Numbered from the stretch's first letter, positions 6,389 through 15,010 are shown. The stretch is DNA of 17,539 nucleotides from Streptomyces sp. NRRL F-5122 (GCF_001507435.1 NZ_LMWH01000306.1:1-17539), one strand, 5' to 3'. Made by a program: numbers and translations. Notes: generated by a model not told the origin, from the letters alone.

Positions 6389-8272
6389 ATGGCAAGCAGT
6401 CAGCCCATGGCCTCGATCGACCTGGGCCAGGTCGAGGAACTCGCCGCGCAACTGCGCGTCGACTCCGTTCGATCCAGCACCAGTGCCGGCTCCGGGCACC
6501 CCACCTCCAGCATGTCAGCCGCGGACCTGCTCGCCGTGCTGGTCGGAAGGCATCTCCGCTACGACTGGGACCACCCGGAGGCGGACGGCAACGACCACCT
6601 GATTTTCTCGAAGGGCCATGCCTCACCGCTGCTCTACTCCGTCTTCAAGGCCGTTGGCGTCATCACTGACGAGGAGCTCATGACCGGTTACCGGCGCTTT
6701 GGCAGCCGGCTCGAGGGCCACCCCACGCCGGTCCTGCCTTGGGTCGACGTCGCCACCGGCTCGCTCGGGCAAGGACTGCCTGATGGCGTCGGCGTCGCCC
6801 TGGCCGGCAAATATCTCGACAGGTTGCCTTACCGGGCGTGGGTTCTGTGCGGGGACAGCGAGATGGCCGAGGGCTCTATGTGGGAGGCACTGGACAAGGC
6901 CTCTTACTATGAACTCTCCAACTTGGTCGCCCTGGTCGACGTCAACCGGCTCGGCCAACGTGGGCCGACGGAACTCGGATGGAACCTCGAGGCGTACGCC
7001 CGGCGGGCTGAGGCCTTCGGAGCCCGGGTGCTCACTATCGATGGCCATGATTTGGCCCAGATCGACCAGGCGCTGGCCACCGCCGCCGACGAGAGCGCCG
7101 GTCGGCCGACGGTGATCCTCGCCCGCACCGTTAAGGGTCGAGGTTATAGCGAGGTCGCGGACCGCGAGGGCTGGCACGGCAAACCGCTCCCCGAGGACAT
7201 GGCCGCCCGCGCAGTCGCCGAACTCGGCGGCGAACGCCACCTGCTGGTTCGCGGGCCCCTGCCACAGGGCAGCATCGTGTCGCCGGTCGCGGCTGCCGAG
7301 CCCGTCCCCTCCCTTCCCGGCTACACCTGCGGGGAGCGGATTCCCACCCGTAAGGCTTACGGCGATGCTCTACTCACTCTTGGACGGATCAATCCACGGG
7401 TGGTGGCCCTGGACGGCGAAGTCAGCAACTCCACTCACGCCGACGAGTTCGCCAATGCCTATCCTGGCCGATACTTCGAGATGTTCATCGCTGAGCAGCA
7501 GATGGTCGCCGCTGCCGTCGGGCTCAGCGTGCGCCACTACATCCCCTTCGCCTCGACCTTCGCCGCCTTCCTCACCCGAGCCCACGACTTCATCCGCATG
7601 GCCGCGATCTCCCAGGCCAACCTGCGGTTGGTCGGCTCCCACGCCGGCGTGGAAATCGGCGCCGACGGCCCGTCCCAGATGGCGCTGGAGGACCTCGCCA
7701 TGATGCGAGCCGTACACGGATCCACGGTCCTCTATCCCAGCGACGCCACCAGCACCGTCGCCCTCACCCTTGCCATGGCCGACACCCGCGGTATCAGCTA
7801 CCTGCGCACCACCCGCGGCGGCTACCCCGTGCTCTACGGGCCCGGTGAGAGCTTTCCGGTGGGCGGCTCCAAGGTGCTGCGCTCCTCCGACGCCGACCGA
7901 GTGACGCTGATCGGAGCCGGCGTCACCGTGCACCAGTGCCTGGCCGCCGCCGACCAGTTGGCCGCAGACGGCATCAAGACTCGAGTGATCGACCTGTATT
8001 CGGTCAAACCGGTGGACGCTGCCACACTGGCCGCCGCGGCCCGCGCTACTCAAGGGCGCCTCGTTGTAGCCGAGGACCACCATCCCGAGGGAGGGCTGGG
8101 CTCGGCGGTCGCCGACGCCCTACTGGCCGCCCGGGTGCCGCGACTGCGCCTCAGCCACCTGGCCCTTACGAAGATGCCCGGCTCCGGCACGACGGCCGAA
8201 CTACTGGACGCGGCCGGCATCAGCGCCCGCCACATAGAAGCAGCCGCCAAGGAACTGCTCGCCGAGCAGTGA
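6389..8272 (+). CDS. Transketolase (animal/archaeal-like type)
   Basis: 627 residues; a thiamine diphosphate enzyme moving two-carbon ketol units between sugar phosphates in the pentose phosphate pathway. The N-terminal domain has GSGHPTSSMSAADLLAVL, FSKGHASPLLYSV and the cofactor motif GDSEMAEGSMWEA ending in DVN, with GDS where GDG is usual. The middle domain has FEMFIAEQQMVAAAVG, in which E369 should activate the thiazolium ring, and FASTFAAFLTRAHDFIRMAAIS. The C-terminal domain follows (VTLIGAGVTVHQCLAAADQL, VAEDHHPEGGLG). The wording matches vertebrate transketolase (IAEQNMV, GSHxGVxIGxDGPSQMALEDLAM) more than the roughly 690-residue enzyme of bacterial core metabolism, so it is probably an extra copy. 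It stands alone, with decayed DNA on both sides, and carries MocR-type boxes upstream. It appears intact. The physiological substrate is unknown. Confidence 0.93.
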   Translation: MASSQPMASIDLGQVEELAAQLRVDSVRSSTSAGSGHPTSSMSAADLLAVLVGRHLRYDWDHPEADGNDHLIFSKGHASPLLYSVFKAVGVITDEELMTGYRRFGSRLEGHPTPVLPWVDVATGSLGQGLPDGVGVALAGKYLDRLPYRAWVLCGDSEMAEGSMWEALDKASYYELSNLVALVDVNRLGQRGPTELGWNLEAYARRAEAFGARVLTIDGHDLAQIDQALATAADESAGRPTVILARTVKGRGYSEVADREGWHGKPLPEDMAARAVAELGGERHLLVRGPLPQGSIVSPVAAAEPVPSLPGYTCGERIPTRKAYGDALLTLGRINPRVVALDGEVSNSTHADEFANAYPGRYFEMFIAEQQMVAAAVGLSVRHYIPFASTFAAFLTRAHDFIRMAAISQANLRLVGSHAGVEIGADGPSQMALEDLAMMRAVHGSTVLYPSDATSTVALTLAMADTRGISYLRTTRGGYPVLYGPGESFPVGGSKVLRSSDADRVTLIGAGVTVHQCLAAADQLAADGIKTRVIDLYSVKPVDAATLAAAARATQGRLVVAEDHHPEGGLGSAVADALLAARVPRLRLSHLALTKMPGSGTTAELLDAAGISARHIEAAAKELLAEQ

Positions 8273-8984
8273 GCCGACCCTGTCGTAAGGGCGAGCCACC
8301 ATGATTGCCGCGGCAACGGAAGCGTGCCTGTGGAGGGCCTGACCCGCCTGAGCACGGTCCAGCCGCGGCGCAGAGGACGCTCGAGCCACCCGCGGACGGT
8401 ACGCCGTAACTGGCTGATCGCCTGCTGCCGAGACAGCCGAAGCCGTTACACACGGCCACTCTTGAGCCGACCGCGCAATCGCAGCACGGGATCACGGTCC
8501 CGGCACGCTGGAAGCGGTTCCCGTCCTGGACGGCGGTGCAACGGTGCCATGACTTCGGCCCGTCGGTTGCATGCCCCGGCCGCCGCGCCGTCTCGTTGAC
8601 GGCGGCGCGGCGGCCGAGCGTGTCCTGCGCTGGCGACCGCGCTGCGGTCAGTGCCAGGCCCGGACGGCTGGCGCGCCGCCAGGGGCAGACGGCAGAGCCC
8701 TCGGGGGAGCCGTTCGCAAGGGGGTGACCTGTCGCGGACTATCACGACGTCGCGCGACGCCAAGCTGCTGTCCTTTCGTCCCCGTACGACCAGCCGTCCA
8801 CACACTCCTTCAGCGAATCCGGCCGCAGGTTCCGCAGTCGCACAAGCAGCACCGGAAGCCACCGACTGCTGTCCGTCATGCCCCTATAGAGCCCACAGAG
8901 CCAGCTCACATGACATGGGACATCAGCCGCTGCTGTGGGGTGGTTGTGCCGGCAATGTCAGAACCGTCGTCGTACCAGCATTTA
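8273..8984. other. Gene-poor stretch after the transketolase
   Basis: Frames are open on both strands because of the high GC content, but all translate to arginine-, proline- and alanine-rich text with no family resemblance and no ribosome sites. Apart from the hairpin at 8577-8616 nothing stands out. The integrase remnant begins at its right edge. Confidence 0.4.
8577..8616. repeat. 14-bp perfect GC-only hairpin
   Basis: CGGCCGCCGCGCCG (8577-8590) is followed by a 12-base loop and its exact complement CGGCGCGGCGGCCG (8603-8616). No T tract follows on either strand. It could be a GC-type terminator for the transketolase transcript, 305 bases downstream, or a recombination hot spot. Confidence 0.5.
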
Positions 8985-9134
8985 CGGGTGCACATGCAAT
9001 TGTGGACAACGCGAGCACGCGTGCTCATGCGGACAGTCAGTCCCAAATGGGTGGCCGCAGAGGAGGAGTTCGACCTTCCTCTTGTCGAAGTGCTCCTCCA
9101 CACTGACTCCCGGGCGCGTCAGCAGTGCGTCTAG
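8982..9134 (-). pseudogene. C-terminal remnant of a tyrosine recombinase (integrase)
   Basis: Fifty codons read LDALLTRPGVSVEEHFDKRK, then VELLLCGHPFGTDCPHEHAC, then SRCPQLHVHP and a TAA stop. The pattern KRxVEL-C-x-HPxGTxCxHEHACxRCPxL is the cysteine-rich tail of integrases from Streptomyces integrative elements and transposon-like recombinases. The stop may itself be a mutation, because related tails usually continue. The catalytic domain with its Arg-His-Arg-Tyr residues is absent. The fragment is fused out of frame to the end of the hypothetical gene at 9037-9657, which marks an old recombination junction near 9135-9145. Confidence 0.6.
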
Positions 9135-9657
9135 GCGCGTCGTTGAGGCCCCTCCGGACCAGGCTTCCGGAGACCGGAGTGGTGCCGAGGTCGCTGTCGC
9201 CGTCCTCGTGGCGCAGGACCCAGTCGTCGAGATCCAGGGCCACTTCCAACGGTTCCCTGGCCATGTAGGCGCGCAACCGACCGGCCTCATCGGCGGCCGG
9301 CACCCTTTCGGGGGAGAGCAGTTCCCGAAAGGCGGCCTCGGCCATCGCGAAGCGTATCCGTGCGGTACATGGAGACACCTCCAGGGCATCGCCGACGACT
9401 TGCCAGTCGGCACCGCTCATCCGTTCGAACACGGCCGCTGCGTCGAAGAACCGCTGCGCGGCTGTGATCACTCGGACGGCGTCGGCCAGCACGGTGCCCG
9501 GTGAACGGTTGGTGCGGTCGGGGTTCAGCTCGTGTTCACCGATGGGGACAAATGCACGGGCAAGGTCGGCCAGTTCGCATGCTACGTAGGCCATCACCAG
9601 CCTCGCCCGCGCCGCATCCGTGTATGCGGCAGTGGCTCCCGTGCCGTCTTCGATCAT
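9037..9657 (-). CDS. Hypothetical protein with helix-turn-helix-like segment, chimeric C-terminus
   Basis: 206 residues; not assigned to a named family. The first about 165 residues look like a genuine alpha-helical protein with streptomycete codon use. A segment ADWQVVGDALEVSPCTARIRFAMAE (about 83-107) resembles the W-x-x-VGxALGVS-x-x-AxxRF pattern of small helix-turn-helix proteins. The last about 40 residues, after VRRGLND, are arginine- and proline-rich and are read from the integrase remnant in the wrong frame, so the natural C-terminus has been lost. The start at 9657 has AAAGG about eight bases before it. The TSUP permease gene ends 58 bases upstream on the same strand, so the two may be co-transcribed. 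Confidence 0.55.
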   Translation of the reverse strand: MIEDGTGATAAYTDAARARLVMAYVACELADLARAFVPIGEHELNPDRTNRSPGTVLADAVRVITAAQRFFDAAAVFERMSGADWQVVGDALEVSPCTARIRFAMAEAAFRELLSPERVPAADEAGRLRAYMAREPLEVALDLDDWVLRHEDGDSDLGTTPVSGSLVRRGLNDAPRRTADAPGSQCGGALRQEEGRTPPLRPPIWD

Positions 9658-9715
9658 GTCAGTCAGCCTTTAGCCCTCGACGATGGGGATGATCAAGCGT
9701 GTGTGCCCTGCATGG

Positions 9716-10477
9716 TCAGCCGCGAAGGAAGTACAGGACGGTCGTCACCGTGGCCGTCGCCAGGAGGACGCCCCGCAGCAGCCGGGCGGGAAGACGGCGA
9801 GCCAGGTGGGCGCCGGCGAAGCCCCCAGCGGTCGCGCCGACCAGCAGGGCGGCCAGGAGCAGGGGAGCTCGCAGCGCGTCGGAGGTGAACAGGAACAGCA
9901 CGCCCGAGGTGAGGAAGACGGCCGCGAGTTGGGTGATCCGCATCGGGTTGCCGGCCGCGGCATCGAGGCCGAGGCCGATGCTCCACAGGGCCACCATCAA
10001 AATGCCTACGGCTCCGCCGAAGTATCCGCCGTACACGGCGATGAGGAACTGACCGATCAGTACGGCCCGTGTACTCATGCCGGCGGAGCGGTCCAGCACC
10101 CGGGCCAGCACGCGGGACAGGTGGCGGCCGAGGGCGAGGACCACGGTGGCGAAGGCGAGCAGCCACGGCGACGCGGACTCGAACGACGAGGCGGGCAGGA
10201 CGAGCAGCAGACAGGCGCCGACCCCACTGCCGGCCACACTGGTCGCGGTCAGCTCTGTGGTGGACGTGGCGCCCACCGGGGCGAGTTCACGCCGGTACAC
10301 CCAGGCGCCAGCCACAGCGCCGGGTACGAGGGCGATCCGGGCGGCTGCGTTCGCCGTCACCGGCGGCAGGCCGACGGCGACGAGCGCGGGCAGAGCCACG
10401 AAGGTTCCTCCGCCTCCGACGGAGTTCAGGACTCCGGCGGCGACGCCGGTCAGCAGGACAAGAGCCAGCTCGGTCAT
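9716..10477 (-). CDS. TSUP family (TauE/SafE) membrane permease
   Basis: 253 residues with about eight hydrophobic helices, the usual size and topology of the TauE/SafE family, which moves sulfite, sulfoacetate, taurine-derived or other organosulfur anions across the inner membrane. The N-terminal repeat carries the family signature LTGVAAGVLNSVGGGGTFVALPAL and the second repeat carries YGGYFGGAVGILMVALW. The helix LLLAALLVGATAGGFAGAHLARRLP near the C-terminus matches the conserved GxxxG-H-L-x-R motif. It is divergent from the LysR gene with 83 bases between, a layout in which the regulator usually controls the transporter. The ribosome site before the ATG at 10477 is weak. The direction and substrate of transport cannot be told. 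Confidence 0.88.
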   Translation of the reverse strand: MTELALVLLTGVAAGVLNSVGGGGTFVALPALVAVGLPPVTANAAARIALVPGAVAGAWVYRRELAPVGATSTTELTATSVAGSGVGACLLLVLPASSFESASPWLLAFATVVLALGRHLSRVLARVLDRSAGMSTRAVLIGQFLIAVYGGYFGGAVGILMVALWSIGLGLDAAAGNPMRITQLAAVFLTSGVLFLFTSDALRAPLLLAALLVGATAGGFAGAHLARRLPARLLRGVLLATATVTTVLYFLRG

Positions 10478-10506
10478 CTGCCGAGCGTCACCCGCGGGAA
10501 CCTGCT

Positions 10507-10520
10507 TTCACAATGCGGAA
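10507..10520. promoter_or_regulatory. Candidate LysR box (TTC-N8-GAA, T-N11-A)
   Basis: TTCACAATGCGGAA has inverted TTC/GAA ends and fits the T-N11-A rule for LysR-type regulators. It lies in the 83-base gap between the divergent LysR and TSUP genes, about 40 bases from the LysR start. Binding is inferred. Confidence 0.4.
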
Positions 10521-10560
10521 TAACCGCACCCTGCCTCAGGCTGGGCCTTAGTCTGATCCG

Positions 10561-11510
10561 ATGCGTTACGACCTGGACGACCTGCGGCTGTTCCTCCACA
10601 TCGTCACGGAGGGGTCGATCACCGCGGGCGCCCATCGCATGCACCTGAGCCTGCCCTCGGCCAGCGCCCGAGTACGCTCGCTGGAACACCACGCCGGAGT
10701 GGCCCTGCTGATCCGCGGACGCCGGGGCGTACGGCCCACCCCGGCGGGCACGGCCTTGGCCCGCCACGCGCGCGACGTTCTCGACCGAACCGCCCGGCTC
10801 GAAAGCGCCGTCGCGAGCTACACTCGGCCCCCGGCCGCGCCGCTGATTCTTCTCGCCGGTGGCTCCGCGATGCACCGGCTCGTACCGCAGGCTCTGATCT
10901 CATTCCTCCGTGCCCACCCGGACACCGACGTCACTGCGTCCGAGAGCCGCACTCCTCAGACCGAGCGGAAACTCGCCGATGGCGAGGCGGATCTGGGCGT
11001 CGTCCTAGACGACGAGGCCGGCAGCTGCGGACTGCGAATGGAGCCCTCGGCGACGACTCCCTCGTCGTCATTGGGCAGGCCGGAGGAATCCTCGCCGGGC
11101 GGACCGCGCTCACCTACCGCGAGGCCGCCGAACACCCGCTCGTCGGCCTCGACGCCGACTCCTCGCTGCGCGGCTGGATCGAAAAGCACCTGGGACCCCA
11201 CGCCCCCGCGGTGCGCCACCGCACCACCGTCACCGACCTCGGCGTCCTCATCTCCCTGGCCGCCGCCGGCGCCGGACTCGCCATCGTCCCGCGCCGGGCC
11301 ATCGACCCTCGCCAGAGCCTGGAGGTATGCGAGCTCCAGGAGCGCTGGGCCCGCCGCCACCACCTGCTGGCCTGGGGCGTCACGGACCGCAGCACCTCGA
11401 CAGCAACCGCGACACTCGCCGAACACCTCCGCAAGGCGGCCCAGTCCGAACCTTCCGACCGCAGCGCACACGGGAACAACCTCGGTCGATTGCCCTTCCA
11501 CGACTGCTGA
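10561..11510 (+). pseudogene. LysR-type regulator, broken by a one-base frameshift
   Basis: The frame from ATG 10561 gives a standard LysR start: DLDDLRLFLHIVTEGSITAG, LSLPSASARVRSLEHHAGVALLIR and RPTPAGTALARHARDVLD form the winged helix (1-65) and linker helix. The effector domain follows, to about residue 162 (LADGEADLGVVLDDEAGSCGLRMEP). At 11044-11048 the frame slips. The next frame resumes a clean effector domain (GDDSLVVIGQAGGILAG, YREAAEHPLVGLDADSSLRGW, VTDLGVLISLAAAGAGLAIVPRRAI) and stops at 11510. Restoring one C in the CCC run gives a 316-residue protein of normal LysR length. Left alone, the original frame reads a proline/serine/arginine-rich tail to 11673. It may be a real loss or a single base-call error; everything else in the gene looks intact. 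Confidence 0.85.
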
Positions 11511-12121
11511 CCGACCGCCTTGGGCTGCCCCGCGGACATGCCGATCGAACGGCCATGGCCCCGCCGACCGAGCATCCTGCGCTGACCGACCCCGCCGTGC
11601 TCACCCCTCGCCACGGAGCGCCGTATTCACCGTGCTGGCAGCGATGTCCAGTACGGTGCGCGAGTACCGCTGAACCCGCACACCGCTGCCTCCATCGGGC
11701 GAAAACCCGTGGCCGAATGCAGTGCCTTCAGGGTGGGCGGGGTGAGCGGGCCGCTGACATCGACGTCCTGCGGATGCTACGCAGCGTGCTCGCGCCGGGC
11801 GCTGACGTCGTCGACCTGCCCGACCGGTCACCGCCGCGGAGCCGACGTCGACGTACCGGCTCTTGAACCGCTGCTGGCCGTAAGTTGCACAGGCGCCACT
11901 GCGCGGTGCTCTGCGGGAACGGACGCTGTTGACCATCACAGGTCGGCTGTCGCCGGACGTCCAGACCCTGGTCGACGCGATCTTGCCCCTACACTCACCC
12001 GGACCGCGCCCACCTCGTGCGGCCCCGCGCTTTGGGACACTGCACGTGACCGTGGCGCGGGCACCTCGAGGGTTTCCGAAGCCGGTGGCCGACGACGGGA
12101 TGACCTGTGGCCGGAGGCTGG
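11511..12121. other. Unassigned stretch between LysR and the FAD monooxygenase
   Basis: No complete gene is seen. Two short segments have coding-like composition: AADIDVLRMLRSVLAPGADVVDLPD on the plus strand near 11755-11825, and ALRERTLLTITGRLSPDVQT near 11908-11967, the latter after an in-frame TAA. They belong to no family I recognise and may be debris of a lost plus-strand gene. Confidence 0.3.
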
Positions 12122-13222
12122 CTAGGGCAGGGCGTGCAGGGGAGCGTGGTTGGCCTTGAAGAGACGTTCCCCGGCACGGCGGAGTGTGAAGTTTCGCAGC
12201 AGCGTCGGCAGGTTTCGGGCTTTGTCGCGGCGGTGGTTCTGGGCCACCACCCAAGCGACCCGCTCGGCACGCCGGGCCTGAAAGGCAGCCAGGGCCGTGG
12301 TGACATCAGGTTCGGCTGTGAGTGTGTCGGCGAGTACCAGACCATCTTCGAGTGCCATCGCGCCGCCCTGGGCCATGCTCGGCGAAAAAGCGTGGGCCGC
12401 ATCGCCGATGAGGACAGCGCCGGGACGCGTCCAGACTGTGTTCTCACTCTCGTACAGAGCAGCGAAGTAAGCGTCCGCGCCCTGCTCCAGCAGACGTGGT
12501 ACCGGCCCGTCGAAGTCGGCGAAGAGTGTGCGCCAGTCGTCCACCGGAGCGGTGATGACGGGGCTGTTGATATCGGCGTAGCAGTAGACGCGGCCTGCAC
12601 CGAGTTGCACGGTCAGAAAGGTCCGTCCCTTGCTGCCCAGGCGCGCAGTCCAGTCGGTGAGGCCCGGTATCTCGGTGTCGTCAGCGATGAACCGCCAGCA
12701 CACCTGGCCCAGGAAACGCGGTTCCGGGCCGCCGAAGAGCGAGCGCCGCACGGTCGAGTTGATGCCGTCTGCACCCACCACTAGGTCGTACGTACAGGTG
12801 TCGCCATCCGCGAAGGTCACGTTTCCGTCGTCAGTGACTGAACTCACCTCGGTATCGTGACGGACGGCGGTGCTGTCGACCGCCGTCCTCAGCACCTCGT
12901 GCAGATCGCCTCGGGTGATCGCCAAGGAGCGGCCGACCCCGCCCCAGATCCGGCTGACCTCGAACTCCGCAAGCGGGTGCCCGTGCTGATCGTGGAGTCG
13001 CTGCCACAGCACAGGCTCCGCGCGCTTGTCTATCTCATCCCCCACTCCGAGACTCTGGAGCGTGCGAACGGCGTTCGCCGGAAGGTAGAGGCCGGTGCCG
13101 GCCTGTCCGGTGTCCGCACGGCGCTCGACGACGTCCACCGGAAAACCACGGTCCAGTAGAGCTTTGGCTAGCGTCAGGCCAGAGATTCCGGCTCCGACGA
13201 TCAAAGTACGAGGCTTATTCAC
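12122..13222 (-). CDS. FAD-dependent monooxygenase (UbiH/aromatic hydroxylase type)
   Basis: 366 residues. Group A flavin monooxygenase that uses NAD(P)H and O2 to hydroxylate an aromatic or similar substrate. Numbering from the TTG one codon upstream, the motifs are the Rossmann dinucleotide loop GAGISG (11-16) followed by DVVERR, the DG motif GADGINSTVR (141-150) for cofactor and NADPH contacts, and the second FAD motif GDAAHAFSP (264-272), which binds the ribityl chain. The length is normal and the gene looks intact. The GTG at 13222 is favoured over the TTG at 13225 because AAGGA lies seven bases before it. It follows the berberine-bridge-like gene on the same strand after a gap of about 310 bases. 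The two flavoenzymes may act on one product, but the gap suggests a separate promoter. The substrate is unknown. Confidence 0.9.
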   Translation of the reverse strand: MNKPRTLIVGAGISGLTLAKALLDRGFPVDVVERRADTGQAGTGLYLPANAVRTLQSLGVGDEIDKRAEPVLWQRLHDQHGHPLAEFEVSRIWGGVGRSLAITRGDLHEVLRTAVDSTAVRHDTEVSSVTDDGNVTFADGDTCTYDLVVGADGINSTVRRSLFGGPEPRFLGQVCWRFIADDTEIPGLTDWTARLGSKGRTFLTVQLGAGRVYCYADINSPVITAPVDDWRTLFADFDGPVPRLLEQGADAYFAALYESENTVWTRPGAVLIGDAAHAFSPSMAQGGAMALEDGLVLADTLTAEPDVTTALAAFQARRAERVAWVVAQNHRRDKARNLPTLLRNFTLRRAGERLFKANHAPLHALP

Positions 13223-13530
13223 CAAGGTTTCCTTACCAACATCGGACGACGCAACGACGCCGTCGGACTAGCCTGAACTGCACGGGTGCATACCGCAGGA
13301 CAACGAGTCCCACGCGACCTCCTATTTTGCGTCATGCTCCGGGTGGCTCGATCGGGCCGCCGACAGGCAGTGCCTCCGTTACCGGCTTCGTGGCACGGCT
13401 GGATCAGGCGGTTGAGATCGGAGACCGTGACGAGGGCGCCGGTTCTCGCGTGGCATCTGGTGAACGGATTATTTGCGGGGTATACCGGTCACTGGCGGCC
13501 ACAGCACATTGTTTGTGACGGAGAAGTCGC
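13223..13530. promoter_or_regulatory. Upstream region of the FAD monooxygenase
   Basis: No gene is supported in these 308 bases. A short inverted repeat, TGCAC-GG-GTGCA at 13279-13290, lies about 60 bases before the monooxygenase start and could be an operator. I see no clear -10/-35 pair. Confidence 0.3.
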
Positions 13531-14958
13531 TCAGGCAGGTGTGATGTTGTGGTTATGACGGAAGACGTTGTTCGGGTCGTGGTGACGCTTCACGGCGACG
13601 AGCCGGTCGTAGCGTTCCTTGCCGTAAACGGCGCGGACCCCGTCCGTGTCGGTTGCTTCATTCGGCGAAAGGAAGTTCACCATGTTGCGTTCTGCCACCC
13701 AGGGGGCCAGTCCGTCCACAACGCGTCCGAGATCGGTCTCGAGTTCTTCGGCACGATCGAGCGTGCCCACGGCGAAAGCGAAGACGACATACGGCAGTCC
13801 CTTACTAGGTACTGAGTTAGGGAACTGCGGCTCGCGGTCGAAGGCGCCGCCAAGAGCGCGGATCTCCACGGTCGTCAATGTGCAGTTCGACTTGGCGCCT
13901 GTCAGCTCCACGAGTGCCTGTGCGGTCTCTTCGGAGAAGTCCGTCAGGCAAACACAGCGGTCGAAGTACGGCATCGGGTCCACTGGGTCCAGGTGGATGT
14001 CTCCGATCGATGTGACGGGCTTCTCCCCAACGAGGTCGAGCAGGGCCGGAGCAGCTTGCCTCAGAGGTGCGAGAAGTTGCTCGCCTGCGGTCGCAGTGCC
14101 GAGATAGCCGATCCGAAGATGGACGACGAACTCACCCCGCAGCGGCTCGGGAAGTGCCGGCAGGTCGGGGAGGCGCTGCACCGCGATGGACGACGTCATG
14201 TCGTCGCCGACGGTGGGCAGCCACATGCGCCATGCCGTCAGGACACGGTCCAGGTCGTTTCCGCGGAAGTAGATGCCTCCGCCGTAGAAACGGGTGACGG
14301 GGAACACCTCGAACTCGATCGCGGTCACGACTCCGAAGTTGCCCTTGCCGCCCAGTAGAGCCCAATAGAGGTCGGGGTCGCCCTCGGGTGTGATCCTGCG
14401 CAACTCTCCGTCCGCGGTCACCACTTCCAGCCACGTGACGTGGTCCGCAGCATAGCCGTAGGTGCGGCCCAACAGCGGGCTCTGCCCTCCCCCCAGCGTG
14501 TAACCGATAACTCCGACCTCCGGCGCCGAACCGGAGACCGGGGCAAGCCCGTGCTCGCCCGCACGGGGCAATACTTCACTCCAGCGCACACCAGCTTCGG
14601 CGCGTACGGTGCGCTCCTCAGCGTTGACGGAAATCCCCTTCATCCGCTGAGTGGTGATGAGCAGCCAGCCTTCAGCCGACGAAACCATCTGGTGGGCACT
14701 GGACTTCACGGCGACTGGCAGTTCGAACCTGCGGGCGAACCGCACCGCCGCGACGACATCTTCAGCATTGGCTGCGCCCACCACGACTGCTGGCTTGAGA
14801 ACGCAGTTCAGGTTGTATGTGGCGCACTCAGCTGCGTAGCCTTCCGCGCCCGGCTCCAGAACGGGTCCAGTAACGTTCTGCCGCAGCTCTGCTACGTCCT
14901 CGGGTTTCACTCTTGCACCTATCAGCTCGGCCATGCTCTCGCTCATTTCCCCGTCCAT
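13531..14958 (-). CDS. FAD-binding oxidoreductase of the berberine bridge enzyme-like (PCMH) family
   Basis: 475 residues. Numbering from the ATG at 14958, the PCMH-type FAD domain occupies about 50-225. It holds KPAVVVGAANAEDVVAAVRFAR, VAVKSSAHQM with H89 at the position of the covalent histidine, and IGYTLGGGQSPLLGRTYGYAADHV. The C-terminal BBE segment YGKERYDRLVAVKRHHDPNNVFRHNHNI ends the protein. In bicovalent members a cysteine follows the glycine-rich loop (LACDN); here it is alanine (YAADH, A171), so FAD is probably attached by the histidine only. There is no signal peptide, suggesting a cytoplasmic oxidase. Such enzymes oxidise alcohols, sugars or secondary-metabolite rings. GGAG sits five bases before the ATG at 14958; a GTG at 14964 is an alternative start. 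A perfect palindrome lies about 55 bases upstream. Confidence 0.9.
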   Translation of the reverse strand: MDGEMSESMAELIGARVKPEDVAELRQNVTGPVLEPGAEGYAAECATYNLNCVLKPAVVVGAANAEDVVAAVRFARRFELPVAVKSSAHQMVSSAEGWLLITTQRMKGISVNAEERTVRAEAGVRWSEVLPRAGEHGLAPVSGSAPEVGVIGYTLGGGQSPLLGRTYGYAADHVTWLEVVTADGELRRITPEGDPDLYWALLGGKGNFGVVTAIEFEVFPVTRFYGGGIYFRGNDLDRVLTAWRMWLPTVGDDMTSSIAVQRLPDLPALPEPLRGEFVVHLRIGYLGTATAGEQLLAPLRQAAPALLDLVGEKPVTSIGDIHLDPVDPMPYFDRCVCLTDFSEETAQALVELTGAKSNCTLTTVEIRALGGAFDREPQFPNSVPSKGLPYVVFAFAVGTLDRAEELETDLGRVVDGLAPWVAERNMVNFLSPNEATDTDGVRAVYGKERYDRLVAVKRHHDPNNVFRHNHNITPA

Positions 14959-15010
14959 GTTCACTCCGCTGCGCCTTTCACTGTCCGTTTGAAATGCGAC
15001 CCGATGCGCC

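Noticed and set aside
8446..8862. 138-codon minus-strand ORF
   Set aside because: Low-complexity Ala/Arg text with no ribosome site; not credible as a gene.
9683..10648. 321-codon plus-strand ORF rich in Gly, Gln and Glu
   Set aside because: It is the antisense shadow of the TSUP permease gene.
11511..11673. Extended tail of the LysR frame
   Set aside because: It is read after the frameshift and is Pro/Ser/Arg-rich; the true effector domain ends at 11510.
13286..13558. 90-codon plus-strand ORF
   Set aside because: No ribosome site or family; overlaps the end of the berberine-bridge-like gene.
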